A DNA stretch of 64,000 nucleotides from Calothrix sp. PCC 7103 (GCF_000331305.1 NZ_KB217478.1:377278-441277); one strand, 5' to 3'. Positions 1 to 9,349 are shown, counted from the stretch's first letter. Program-made: numbers and translations. The notes: generated by a model not told the origin, from the sequence alone.

Positions 1-1
1 T

Positions 2-565
2 CCAAGTGTAATACAGTTCAAGCTGAGTAATTCTAATCTAAGAAGTGGAGATACACTAAGCGCTATTAATGGTTTGATTTTTGATGGAGATGGTGGTAGT
101 GATATTGCCAAAATAGACTTTCGCATTCGTACCAGTAGTGGAGCTATTATTGATATTCCAGATAATGCGAGTATAACTTCTGATAGTTTCGACAGGCGCC
201 GAATCAATTTTAGCTATAATCAATCTTTGGATGCTTTTAATTTGGCGACAGGTAATTATAGCTTGTTAGCAACTGCTATTGATAAAGCAGGTGCGAGTGT
301 TTCAACAGAACGAGCGTTTACCTTTACACGAACTAATACGGCGCCAAATTCGCTGCAATTTCAGATCAATAAAGCATCGTATAATAATACAGAGACAATC
401 AATGTAAGTAGTGGTTGGGTTTACGATGCCAATGGAGCGACTGACATCGCGCGTGTTGATTTCAAAATTCGTAGAGTAGATGGTTCATTTGTAGAAATTG
501 CAGACGCTACAAACATTACACCACTAAGTTCAGACAATCGCTGGGGTAGAATGGCACTTACTTAA
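2..565 (+). pseudogene. Repeat-domain (surface/exoprotein) gene fragment, cut off by an IS element
   Basis: The reading frame is open from the left window edge, so the 5' end is outside. The visible part holds two related repeats of about 100 residues. Each has an FQI/FKL strand, a GxxFDGDG or GWVYDANG turn, then D-I-A-(K/R)-(I/V)-D-F-(R/K)-I-R. The asparagine- and glycine-rich turns resemble bacterial surface or calcium-binding repeat proteins, but I do not recognise a named family. The second repeat stops homologous reading near DNRWGR. There the sequence enters the outer end of the IS4 element's inverted arm (position 545), which supplies the last few residues and the TAA stop. No continuation of the repeat was found on the far side of the element, so the 3' part is lost. 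Confidence 0.6.
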
Positions 566-831
566 GGGTAAACGTATTGGTATGATAGGCTTTCACGCTT
601 TGGTGATGGCGATTAACACGGTCGGCGCCTACATCAACACCAATACGTATCAACTATACATCAACGTAAAGCGCGATTAATTTATCAGTGGTGAACAACA
701 ATTTATCACTTTCCTAAATCTAACTATCAATTAAAAAATCGCGCATCAATACTTAAATACTACTTAATATTTACTAATAAAACCGGAGGGCGCGTTACTA
801 AATCGCGCCGACGGCGGGCGCCTGGAACACT
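545..831. repeat. Left arm of ~290-bp inverted repeat
   Basis: This arm is nearly the reverse complement of 2634-2933. It lacks a ~12-base stretch (catccgctccaa) present near the outer end of the right arm and has a diverged block around 665-685 and another around 735-775. Long identical blocks include the one holding CACGGTCGGCGCCTACATCA. It carries sub-palindromes of its own (ACGTATTGGT near 572, ACCAATACGT near 637) and two GGCGCC sites. No gene is seen between 566 and 1049. Confidence 0.8.
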
Positions 832-1049
832 GTGTTAAAAATATAACAGTTATACAGAGAGCGGAGCTTACTCCTTTTTATATAAGAATTTTAGCTCCGG
901 AAATAGTATGTGCAATATGAGAGAATAGGCATGTAAAAAATCTCCAAGCAAGGTAAAAAGTGAACTGGAGAGCAAGGTTAAATAGAAACCTGCTTTATTT
1001 CACTTCATTCAGGACTTGGAGACAAAATCAAAAAACGATTATATCTACT

Positions 1050-2442
1050 ATGCCTAATTGTGTAGAAATTCTCAAGCAAAAATTTAGTAGTTCTTTGGGA
1101 ATACCCTGGCAAGGAATTTTATCAGCATCAACAATTGAAGAAGTTCTGTTGTCATCAACTATCTCAGATGCAGAATTATCATCACAGACCAAAAAACGTC
1201 GTAACCGTTTTTCAATCCGATTGTTACATTTTGGGCTTTTTTATACCAAGTTCTTGACGAAGATAAAAGTTGTAGCAATGCAGTCAGTAAAATTGTTGCA
1301 TGGTTAGCAGCAAGTAATATGAAAATACCTTCATCAAATACAGGGGGTTACACTAAAGCAAAACAAAGATTATCAGAAAACTTTTTAAAAAGTTATTTCA
1401 AAACAGGAGATAATCTTGAAGAAAAGTCACAATTACAAGATTTATGGTGTGGTCGTCATGTCAAAATGATGGACGGTTCAAGTGTTTTAATGCCAGATAC
1501 ACCAGCGAATCAATCATGTTATCCACAGCACTCAAATCAATCGCCTGGATGTGGCTTTCCAATTGCAAAACTAGTGGTTATGTTTAGCTTGGTAACGGGA
1601 GCAGCTATGGGAGTTTTAATAGAAGCTTTCAATACAAGTGAAATAGTTATGGCTCGACAAATGTATTATTTATTGTCACCACAAGATGTTGCTCTTGCGG
1701 ACAGAGCTTTTGGTACTTATGTAGATTTAGTACTTGTTAAAGCAAGACTTGCAGATGCTGTATTTCGTTGTCACCATAGCCGTAAAATTGACTTTCAACG
1801 CGGAAAACGTTTAAGCGAAAATGATTATTTAGTTACTTGGTATAAGCCAAAAACTCGTCCTCGACATATGAGTGCTGTTGAATTTAATTGTTTACCAAAT
1901 AGTCTAATAGTTCGACAAGTCCGCTTTCAAGTAGCTGAATCAGGTTTTCGGACTAAAGAAATTATAGTGGTAACTACTTTGTTAGATGACAAAATTTATA
2001 CAAAACAAAAAATTAGCACAGTTATATCGTTGGAGATGGCAAGTCGAAATTGATATTCGACATGTCAAAACTACTTTAAAAAATGGAAATGCTTCGAGGT
2101 AGAACTCCAGATATGGTTCGTAAAGAAATTTTTGTATACTTAATGGCTTACAATTTATTACGTGCGATAATGTGGGATGCTGCCGATACTAATAATGTTT
2201 CAAAACGTCTTATTTCTTTACAAACATCTCGTCAATATTTGAAGAGTTTTATTACTGCACTTCTAAATGCTGGAAAAATAAAATCTCAAATTTTATATAA
2301 AACGATGCTTGATAAAATTGTACAAAAACTACTTCCAGAACGTAGCGACCGTACTGAGCCAAGAGTTATAAAACGTAGACAAAAGTCATACCCTTTTATG
2401 ACAAAACCAAGAAATGCTACTAAACCTCAAATTGCTGCGTAA
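1050..2442 (+). pseudogene. IS4-family DDE transposase, three frameshifts
   Basis: The start is placed at ATG 1050 (MPNCVEILKQKF), with homologous reading from there; an upstream GTG at 960 is less convincing. Three frames must be joined. One base is missing in a T run near 1208-1212 (restoring NRFFNPIVTFWAFLYQVLDED). One extra A lies in the run near 2009-2014 (restoring KQKLAQLYRWRWQVE), and one extra A in the run near 2078-2083 (restoring TTLKMEMLRGRTP). The repaired protein has DGSS, the second-D motif LADRAFG, and the IS4 signature Y-x2-R-x3-E-x6-K in LYRWRWQVEIDIRHVK. All three lesions are in homopolymers, so sequencing error is an alternative to decay. Confidence 0.85.
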
Positions 2443-2633
2443 AGTGCATTAATACAAACATCTTTTAATGTATTTTTGTGGTGATTGTATAACATTTTTA
2501 TCTCTTAGGCAGACTTAATAAACTATAACAGGATTCAGAAATATAAATTGCTTAAAAGCCGATTTTTAAAGCTTTTACAGCAAAGATTTTACATCTGAGC
2601 GTTTGACTGTAGCCAAACTTCTATTCTTAAATA

Positions 2634-2933
2634 TAGTGTTACAGGCGCCCGCCGTCGGCGCGATTTAATAACGCGCCCTCCGGTTTTATTAGTAAGTATT
2701 AGATAGTATTTATATATTAATCTAGATTTTTTTAATTGATAGTTAGATTTAGGAAAGTGATAAATTGTTGTTCACCACTTAATAAATGAATCGAATTCAC
2801 GTTGATGTATAGTTGATACGTATTGGTATTGATGTAGGCGCCGACCGTGTTAATCGCCATCACCAAAGCGTGAAAGCCTATCATACCAATACGTTTACCT
2901 TGGAGCGGATGCTTAAGTAAGTGCCATTCTACC
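2634..2933. repeat. Right arm of ~290-bp inverted repeat
   Basis: This is the inverted partner of 545-831 and ends outward in CCATTCTACC at 2933. The region 2443-3132 contains only this arm and A+T-rich sequence. After 2933 the unique sequence (gtaggggcaggttaaccc onward) leads to parA with no further gene. It contains the same GGCGCC sites as the left arm. Confidence 0.8.
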
Positions 2934-3132
2934 GTAGGGGCAGGTTAACCCATAAATTCCAACAAAATGTAGTTCTGAATTGTTCGTGAATATGCAGCAG
3001 AGAAGCAATTAATCGCGTCTCTACATTTGTTTTTTGGTTAAATTAAAAAATTATTACTAAAATCAGTTGTAATAAATCCCATCGAGCGGTACAATCACCA
3101 CTTGTCTAATGCAAATGTTCTAACTTAAAACA

Positions 3133-3900
3133 GTGTCCACAACTCGCATTCTGGCTTTATTTAACCAAAGTGGAGGCGTTGGTAAAACAAGTTTAACCAT
3201 GAACTTGGGTTATCACCTTGCACGAAGGAAGAAAAACCGTGTCTTACTGGTAGACATGGACCCCCAAGCAAGTCTAACTACTTTTATGGGTTTAGACCCT
3301 GATTCTTTAGACAAAACTGTATATGAAGCAATTGTTGGAGAAGAGGATTTACCTATATATCCCGAACTAATTCACAATATGGCACTGGCGCCTGCTAATA
3401 TCAACTTGAGTGCAGCGGAACTTGAGTTGGTTTCTGCTTTAATGCGAGAAATGCGTTTAAAAAATGCATTGGCGCCAATATTAGATAATTACGATTACGT
3501 TCTTATCGATTGTCCACCATCTTTAGGTATTTTGAGTGTAATTAGTTTAGTAGCTGCAACTCATGTATTAGTCCCAATTCAATGTCAATTTAAATCATTT
3601 CAGGGAACTGATTTATTACTCAAAACCGTCGCAGCCTTAAAAAAAGGCGCCAATCGACAATTAGCTATTGCCGGATTCATTCCAACAATGTATGATTCCC
3701 GTACTGCTCAAGAAAGCAGAACTAGTAAAGCAATTTTTGAACAGTTATCACCCCTTGCTACGGTCTTTGATCCGATACCAAAAACAATTGCATTTGCCGA
3801 CGCTAGCGAAGCGCGACTGCCTATTGCTTTATCTAGTCCTAAAAATCCAGCCGTTGAAGTTCTCAAAAAAACAGCATCAAAATTAGAGAAACTCAAGTGA
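3133..3900 (+). CDS. parA: ParA-type partition ATPase
   Basis: This is a 255-residue ParA/MinD-superfamily ATPase, predicted to segregate DNA together with ParB by ATP-driven cycling on the nucleoid. It has Walker A GGVGKTS near the N-terminus, LLVDMDPQASLT (A' motif) and the Walker B-like strand VLIDCPPSLG. The residue before GG is Ser (NQSGGVGKTS) where most ParA proteins have the signature Lys. Related cyanobacterial ParAs may share this, but it makes intersubunit catalysis worth checking. The start is GTG. The stop overlaps the parB start by four bases (GTGA), so the two are translationally coupled. Neighbouring IS elements could indicate an acquired or plasmid-derived partition module. 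Confidence 0.9.
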   Translation: MSTTRILALFNQSGGVGKTSLTMNLGYHLARRKKNRVLLVDMDPQASLTTFMGLDPDSLDKTVYEAIVGEEDLPIYPELIHNMALAPANINLSAAELELVSALMREMRLKNALAPILDNYDYVLIDCPPSLGILSVISLVAATHVLVPIQCQFKSFQGTDLLLKTVAALKKGANRQLAIAGFIPTMYDSRTAQESRTSKAIFEQLSPLATVFDPIPKTIAFADASEARLPIALSSPKNPAVEVLKKTASKLEKLK

Positions 3901-4853
3901 AAACCAAAAAAGAACTACCCTACACAAGTCAACTCAAAGGAGTGGCCGCTTTACTCAGTAACCAAAGCGGCGCCTATGATTCGGATGTTCAAGAAATCAA
4001 AACCAACAGCATCCCCATTTCTCTAATTAACTTACCACCTTCACAACCTCGACATTACTTTGATGAGCAGAAGCTATATGAACTAGCTCGCTCAATCGAA
4101 AAATTTGGTGTACTCGAACCATTATTAGTTAGACCAGTAGCTAATAACAGATACGAATTAATTTCTGGAGAAAGGCGCCTGCGAGCCTCCAAAATTGCCG
4201 AACTCACAGAAGTACCCGTCAACATTCTCGACCTCGACGACTACACCACCGCTCAAGTCCGTCTCGTCGAAAACCTTCAGCGCGAAGACCTTAACCCAGT
4301 AGAAGAAGCGAGTGCAATAATTTCACTGCTCGCAATACAACTTCACAAACAAGAAAGTGAAATTATAAGCCACTTCTATAAAATGCGTAACGCATGTGAC
4401 AGAGGTGACGATTCCCAGAAGGAAAACGTTTTCTCCCAACCAGAGAGTATCGCAATTCAAGAACTCTTCAAAACTATAGGGCGCCTGACCTGGGAATCAT
4501 TCATTAAAGTTCGCTTACCATTACTCAACTTACCAGACAACGTATTAAAAATACTCAGTAGTGGTAAATTAGAATATACAAAAGCGCTAGCAATATCTAG
4601 AATCAAAGACCCAGAACAACGAGCATCATTATTAGAAAAAGCAGTTGCCGAAGATTTATCATTGTCAGCAATAAAAAATCTGATTCGCGAACTCTCGGCG
4701 CCTGCAACAAGTAATAATGATGTAACCCTCAAAGAACGCTACAAAACCCTATCAAGTCAATTTCTGAAAGCAAAATTATGGGATAACCCCAAAAAGCGTA
4801 AGCAACTAGAAAAAATGCTCGCTACTATCGAAACCATGCTAAACGAAGATTAG
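3897..4853 (+). CDS. parB: ParB/RepB/Spo0J-family partition protein
   Basis: This is a 318-residue DNA-binding partition partner of the upstream ATPase. The ParB/Sulfiredoxin-like N domain is clear: NLPPSQPRHYFDEQKLYELARSI, then the nucleotide-binding GERRLRA box and QVRLVENLQREDLNPVEEA. A helical KorB/HTH-like region and a lysine-rich C-terminus (KLWDNPKKRKQLEK) follow. The start is GTG, overlapping the parA stop. No parS-like palindrome was recognised nearby. The stop codon TAG is followed immediately by a copy of the AACGGAT repeat family. Confidence 0.9.
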   Translation: MKTKKELPYTSQLKGVAALLSNQSGAYDSDVQEIKTNSIPISLINLPPSQPRHYFDEQKLYELARSIEKFGVLEPLLVRPVANNRYELISGERRLRASKIAELTEVPVNILDLDDYTTAQVRLVENLQREDLNPVEEASAIISLLAIQLHKQESEIISHFYKMRNACDRGDDSQKENVFSQPESIAIQELFKTIGRLTWESFIKVRLPLLNLPDNVLKILSSGKLEYTKALAISRIKDPEQRASLLEKAVAEDLSLSAIKNLIRELSAPATSNNDVTLKERYKTLSSQFLKAKLWDNPKKRKQLEKMLATIETMLNED

Positions 4854-4952
4854 CAACGGATAGAACGGATGTAACGGATGGGTTATTTTATAGAACAAAA
4901 ATTTGTTCCTAACTGATAAATTATGCGTTACATCCATTTATCATCCGTTGCC
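4854..4952. repeat. REP-like AACGGAT inverted pair after parB
   Basis: The left arm reads CAACGGATAGAACGGATGTA and onward (4854-4879). The right arm is its inverse, GCGTTACATCCATTTATCAT continuing to CCGTTGCC (4925-4952), separated by A+T-rich sequence. It starts directly after the parB stop codon and could act as a 3'-end hairpin. It belongs to the dispersed family also seen at 20851, 23500, 35942, 41705, 58970 and 60581. Confidence 0.8.
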
Positions 4953-5069
4953 AGGATATCTATCTTAAGATACTAAGCATAGTTACTTAACTCTCCTAAA
5001 GATAGTAATTTAAATTAACCAAAGACTGATTACATAAATATTAAAAAAAATACATAATCTAGCTCAATA

Positions 5070-6152
5070 AGTAGGTACGCAAAAATATTTATGCATTTCA
5101 TGAGAAACTATGACTAGAAAACTAAAACGTCAAGAAAGGGGTGCGAACATGCGTTTTATCAAAGGATTAAGTCAAGAAACCATCAAAATTTTAGAAAGAA
5201 TTTATAAATACAGTAAATATCATCAAGTACGGCAGAGAGCGCAGTGTATAAAATTAAGTCATGATGGATATAAAATAACCGACTTAACTAAAATTTTTAA
5301 TGTCAGTCGTCTAACGATTACTAACTGGTTTGATGATTGGGATAATTATGTACTAGCTGGGTTATACGACAAAAAGGGAAGAGGAAGAAAGTCAAAATTA
5401 GATGATGAACAAAAAGAGCAGGTTAAACACTGGTCGCTTGAAAATTCAAGAAATTTACATATTGTAAGAATGAAAATTAGAGATGAATGGGGAATTGATG
5501 TTAGTAATGATACAATTAAGCGAGTTTTAGAGTTTTTTGATGTTACATGGCGCCGCATTAAAAGAGGCGTGGCAGGAGAGCCAGAAGAGTCAGTATACAA
5601 GCAAAAAAAGGAAGAATTAGAAGAATTAAGAAAACAAGACGATAGAGGAGAAATTGATTTAAGATATGTTGATGAAACAGGGTTTTGCTTAACTTCTTAT
5701 GTTCCATATGCATGGCAAGAAAAAGGAGAAACTATTATTGTAAAAACTCAGAGAAGTAAGCGTTTAAATGCTTTAGGCTTTTTAAATAGAAGAAACGATT
5801 TAGAGGTTTATTTATTTGAACGCAGCATTAATAGTGATGTTGTAATAGCATGTATTGATAAATTTTGTGAAACTCTTGAGAAAAAGACTGTATTAGTAGT
5901 TGATAATTCTTCAATTCATACTAGTCATGCGCTACTTGATAAACTAGAAGAATGGAAAGAAAAAGGATTAACCTTATTTTTCCTACCCACATACTCCCCC
6001 GAATTGAATATCATTGAATCTTTGTGGCGTTTTATTAAATATTATTGGCTAGAAATAGATGCTTATGAGAGTTGGGAGAGGTTGGTTGAGTCAGTAGAAT
6101 ACATCTTAAAGAATTTTGGAGAAGAATATATAATCGATTTTGCGTAACTACT
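5070..6152 (+). mobile_element. Intact IS630-family insertion sequence
   Basis: The terminal repeats AGTAGGTACGCAAAA (5070-5084) and TTTTGCGTAACTACT (6138-6152) are inverted with one mismatch. They are flanked on both sides by TA (5068-5069 and 6153-6154), the usual IS630/Tc1-mariner target duplication. A single intact transposase fills the element. It inserted in the gap between parB and the amylase gene. Confidence 0.88.
5149..6147 (+). CDS. IS630-family transposase
   Basis: A helix-turn-helix region (ITDLTKIFNVSRLTITNWFDDW) is followed by a DDE domain. The first D is in RYVDETGF, the second in VLVVDNSSIHTS, and the E is in SPELNIIESLWRFIKYYW. I prefer ATG 5149 because GAAAGGGGTG lies just upstream and MRFIKGLS is the usual family start; an in-frame ATG exists at 5110. 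No frameshift is visible, so the element may be mobile. The TAA stop lies inside the right terminal inverted repeat. Confidence 0.92.
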   Translation: MRFIKGLSQETIKILERIYKYSKYHQVRQRAQCIKLSHDGYKITDLTKIFNVSRLTITNWFDDWDNYVLAGLYDKKGRGRKSKLDDEQKEQVKHWSLENSRNLHIVRMKIRDEWGIDVSNDTIKRVLEFFDVTWRRIKRGVAGEPEESVYKQKKEELEELRKQDDRGEIDLRYVDETGFCLTSYVPYAWQEKGETIIVKTQRSKRLNALGFLNRRNDLEVYLFERSINSDVVIACIDKFCETLEKKTVLVVDNSSIHTSHALLDKLEEWKEKGLTLFFLPTYSPELNIIESLWRFIKYYWLEIDAYESWERLVESVEYILKNFGEEYIIDFA

Positions 6153-6224
6153 TAGCAGTGCTGAGGTGGCATTTTTCGCATATCCTGCTTTATCACTTCT
6201 TTATTAAACAAATACTTAGAAAAT

Positions 6225-7706
6225 ATGACCGCAGTAAATGGTGTAATGATGCAATACTTCCACTGGTACAATCCAGAGGATGGTAGTTTATGGAAACAAG
6301 TCGCTGAAAATGCCGAAGAATTAGCGAAAATTGGTGTAACATCGCTTTGGCTACCTCCTGCTTATAAAGGTACAGGTGGTGGAATGGATGTTGGTTATGG
6401 TGTTTATGATTTGTTTGACTTAGGTGAGTTTGATCAAAAAGGGTCTGTGCGGACAAAATACGGAACTAAAGAAGAGTATTTGCACGCGATAAAAACCGCA
6501 CAAAAGGCAGGCATTAGAATATATGCTGATGCTGTATTCAATCATAAAATGGGCGCCGACCATGAAGAAGAAGCAGAAGCAACACCCTTCAATCCCGACA
6601 ACCGTGGTGATGTAGTTGGAGAATATCAAAACATTAAGGCTTGGACACATTTTACTTTCCCAGGTCGCAATGGTAAATATTCCACTATGGAATGGCATTG
6701 GTGGCACTTCGATGCAATCGATTACAATGCTTACAATGGGGAAGCAAACGCAATTTATTTACTTAGAGATAAACAATTTGACCACAACGTTGATTTAGAA
6801 AAAGGCAATTTTGACTATTTGATGGGTTGTGATTTAGATATGGACAACCCAGAAGTCAAAGGAGAGTTAAAGTATTGGGGTGAGTGGTATTTAGATACTA
6901 CTAACGTTGATGGCTTTCGCTTTGATGCTGTAAAACATGTATCATCACATTTCTTTTTAGAATGGTTAGAGCATGTCCGCAATTATGTACAACGTGAAGT
7001 TTTTGCAGTTGGTGAGTATTGGTCATATGATGTAGAGGCTTTACATAACTTTATTAATGTCACCAATGGTAAAGTAACATTATTTGACGCGCCTCTTCAC
7101 TACAACTTCCACGTCGCTAGTAAGTCGGGTAATAACTACGATTTAAGAACAATCTTTGATAATACATTAGTACAGCATCAACCAACTTTAGCTGTAACAC
7201 TGGTAGATAATCATGACTCTCAGCCTTTACAATCTTTAGAGTCAGTTGTAGAAAGTTGGTTTAAACCATTAGCATATGCGTTAATCTTACTGCGTCGCGA
7301 TGGATATCCATGTATATTCTATCCTGATTACTATGGCGCCCATTACAAAGACTATGCGAATGATGGAAATGAGTACGAAATTTGGATAGATAGTCACAAG
7401 TGGTTAATTGATAAATATTTATTCGCGCGTCAAACATACGCATACGGCGACCAGTATGATTATTTTGACCATGCAAACACAATTGCTTGGACTAGACTAG
7501 GTGACGAAGAGCATCCAGGTGGAATGGCAGTTGTAGTCAGTAACGGTAGTGAGGGTACTAAGTACATGGAAGTCGGACAACCTAACCGTACTTATATAGA
7601 CATTACCGAACATATCAGCGAACCTGTTACAACTAACGAAGAAGGTTGGGCAGAATTCCGTTGTCCTGCGGGTTCAGTCTCAGTATGGGTTCCTCAAGAA
7701 GCGTAG
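6225..7706 (+). CDS. Alpha-amylase, GH13 (cytoplasmic type)
   Basis: This 493-residue glycoside hydrolase has no signal peptide and is predicted to cleave alpha-1,4-glucans (glycogen or maltodextrins) in the cytoplasm. The GH13 regions appear in order. Region I is DAVFNH. Region II is DGFRFDAVKH near residue 230 with the nucleophile Asp. Region III is FAVGEYW near 263 with the acid/base Glu. Region IV is LVDNHD near 328. The N-terminus (GVMMQYFHWY, then GVTSLWLPPAYKG) is typical of the GH13_5 AmyA/maltohexaose-forming group. A C-terminal beta domain ends VSVWVPQEA. A strong intrinsic terminator follows at 7738, so it is probably monocistronic. Confidence 0.93.
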   Translation: MTAVNGVMMQYFHWYNPEDGSLWKQVAENAEELAKIGVTSLWLPPAYKGTGGGMDVGYGVYDLFDLGEFDQKGSVRTKYGTKEEYLHAIKTAQKAGIRIYADAVFNHKMGADHEEEAEATPFNPDNRGDVVGEYQNIKAWTHFTFPGRNGKYSTMEWHWWHFDAIDYNAYNGEANAIYLLRDKQFDHNVDLEKGNFDYLMGCDLDMDNPEVKGELKYWGEWYLDTTNVDGFRFDAVKHVSSHFFLEWLEHVRNYVQREVFAVGEYWSYDVEALHNFINVTNGKVTLFDAPLHYNFHVASKSGNNYDLRTIFDNTLVQHQPTLAVTLVDNHDSQPLQSLESVVESWFKPLAYALILLRRDGYPCIFYPDYYGAHYKDYANDGNEYEIWIDSHKWLIDKYLFARQTYAYGDQYDYFDHANTIAWTRLGDEEHPGGMAVVVSNGSEGTKYMEVGQPNRTYIDITEHISEPVTTNEEGWAEFRCPAGSVSVWVPQEA

Positions 7707-7737
7707 AATTATCAAGTTAAAATTTAAGCCAATTCTT

Positions 7738-7766
7738 GAGACGTGGTGTCCCACGTCTCTTTTTTA
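7738..7766 (+). terminator. Rho-independent terminator after the amylase gene
   Basis: A nine-base-pair stem GAGACGTGG / CCACGTCTC with loop TGTC is followed by a run of T. It lies 31 bases after the amylase stop. Confidence 0.85.
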
Positions 7767-7839
7767 TGTCGGAGGGTATATGCTGGTGCCCAATTATTTA
7801 ATTCAAAATTGTTAATGATAAAGAATATAATTTAATAAT

Positions 7840-8616
7840 ATGAAGCTTTTAAATAAAGTTGCAGTTATAACTGGCGGTGGTTCTGGAATTGGGCGTGCTA
7901 CAGCAGTTTTGTTAGCTTCAGAAGGAGCAAAAATTGCGATTATTGACTGTAATATTGAAGCAGCAGATGAAACAGTCAACAAAATTCAACATGCTGAGGG
8001 TATAGCTATAGCTATAGCTGCTAATATTGCCGATGCTAATCAAATGCAGCAAGCATTTCAGCAAATTATTGATGAGTTTGAAAGAATTGATATATTATTT
8101 GTAAATGCGGGTATTAATGGAGTATGGGCGCCAATAGAAGATATTGAAATCGACGAATGGCAACAAACAATCGATACTAATTTAAACGGCACATTTTTAA
8201 CTTTAAAGTACGCAGTACCTCACCTCAAAAAACAAGGTGGTTCAATTATAATCACATCATCCATTAATGGTACCCGCAGCTTCCGAAAAGTAGGCGCCAC
8301 CGCATATGCATGTACCAAATCGGCTCAAGTAACTTTAGCAAAAATGTTAGCACTCGAACTAGCTGCTAATCAAATTCGAGTAAATGTAATATGTCCAGGT
8401 GGAGTATTAACAGGTATTGAAGAAAGCGTTACTAAACGTCACCTAGATTGGATACCAAATTTAGGCGAATTTATCAAAGATAATATTCCCCTCACAAAAA
8501 ATACTGCCCTCGGGAGCGAAGATGTTGCAGAACTCGTATTATTCCTAGCATCAGATGCATCTAGATATATTACAGGTACCGAAGTCTGGATTGACGGTGG
8601 AGGTTCTTTATCTTAA
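7840..8616 (+). CDS. SDR-family oxidoreductase
   Basis: This 258-residue classical short-chain dehydrogenase/reductase has the cofactor motif TGGGSGIG (11-18), NAG (89-91), a catalytic Ser near 140, and YACTK (Tyr156, Lys160). The C-terminus ends WIDGGGSLS, as in the 3-oxoacyl-ACP/glucose dehydrogenase-like group. Asp36 after the second strand suggests NAD(H) preference. The substrate cannot be told. A short hexamer repeat (tatagc three times, ~8000-8018) encodes the IAIAIA stretch between strands. It stands alone between the amylase terminator and an acetyltransferase gene. Confidence 0.88.
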   Translation: MKLLNKVAVITGGGSGIGRATAVLLASEGAKIAIIDCNIEAADETVNKIQHAEGIAIAIAANIADANQMQQAFQQIIDEFERIDILFVNAGINGVWAPIEDIEIDEWQQTIDTNLNGTFLTLKYAVPHLKKQGGSIIITSSINGTRSFRKVGATAYACTKSAQVTLAKMLALELAANQIRVNVICPGGVLTGIEESVTKRHLDWIPNLGEFIKDNIPLTKNTALGSEDVAELVLFLASDASRYITGTEVWIDGGGSLS

Positions 8617-8761
8617 ATTAATTTGTCATGCTAAATACGTGTCCTCTTGCCATAATTTATACCTTGTAATTTATGTTTGGTTTTTACTTATAGACAATAT
8701 GGTGCCATACAAACAAAGCTCGCTAAGGCAGGCTATATTTGTATAACTGTTATATTTTTGC

Positions 8762-9319
8762 GTGAAGATGCAAAATCGTTATTATCTGCCTCCTGCTTTT
8801 TTTATTAGACGTGCATGTTCGAGGGACAAATGGAAAATTAAACAATTATTGCTGACGTGGAATGAGGCTAATAATATTTTGCCCATAAATTTTTACTCGT
8901 TGGCACTGGTTTCGCTGTGTTGTCTGTTTTTATGGTTTAATGCAATTGTATTTGCAATTCTTATCTTTATATATCTACTTTATGAAGTTAGATTAAAAGA
9001 TTATTCCGATTTTTGGGTTATCGATTACAATGGCGCCGTAGTTGGTTGTGCCGAATTACGCATCTTTAAAAAATATTCCTTAATATTTAATCTTTGCGTT
9101 AAAAAAGAATTCCGGCGCCAAAAACTAGCATCATGTATAATTGAGCATTTAATAAAAGAATCAAGAGAACCCATTTATTTATCTTGTTTCAAAGAATTAA
9201 TACCCTTTTACACTCGCTTTGGTTTCATAGTTATCCACCCAGACGCATTACCCGAAGGCTTACAACTAGTACTAGGAGCAACACCAGGGGCGCCAGTAGT
9301 CCCCATGAAGCTAGGATAA
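8762..9319 (+). CDS. GNAT-family acetyltransferase with inserted membrane segment
   Basis: The C-terminal half shows GNAT features: a hydrophobic substrate strand (GAVVGCAELRIF), LNLCVKKEFRRQKLAS (acetyl-CoA loop, R-R-Q-K-L variant of RGxGxG/A) and FYTRFGF. The N-terminal part (IRRACSRDKWKIKQLL) also fits the first GNAT helix. Between them, residues about 40-75 are strongly hydrophobic and would form one or two membrane helices, which ordinary soluble GNATs lack. The protein may be tethered to a membrane. The start is GTG 8762 or ATG 8768. The substrate is unknown. Confidence 0.75.
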   Translation: MKMQNRYYLPPAFFIRRACSRDKWKIKQLLLTWNEANNILPINFYSLALVSLCCLFLWFNAIVFAILIFIYLLYEVRLKDYSDFWVIDYNGAVVGCAELRIFKKYSLIFNLCVKKEFRRQKLASCIIEHLIKESREPIYLSCFKELIPFYTRFGFIVIHPDALPEGLQLVLGATPGAPVVPMKLG

Positions 9320-9349
9320 CCCCCAAACACCCTCGTAATAATAAGCACT

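Larger units (their letters stand above)
545..2933 (+). mobile_element. IS4-family-like element with long inverted arms and a dead transposase
   Basis: A transposase pseudogene sits between two inverted copies of a ~290-base sequence. The outermost bases of both arms, read inward, begin GGTAGAATGGCACTTACTT. The flanks (caatcgctgg on the left, gtaggggcag on the right) show no obvious target-site duplication. IS4 elements normally have short terminal repeats of about 16-20 bases, so arms this long are unusual. They could be two separate inverted repeats bracketing the IS. The left insertion interrupts a repeat-protein gene; parA lies to the right. Confidence 0.7.

Noticed and set aside
4854-5067. 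parS centromere site after parB
   Set aside because: The inverted repeat here belongs to the AACGGAT family found at many unrelated genes, so it is not specific to partition.
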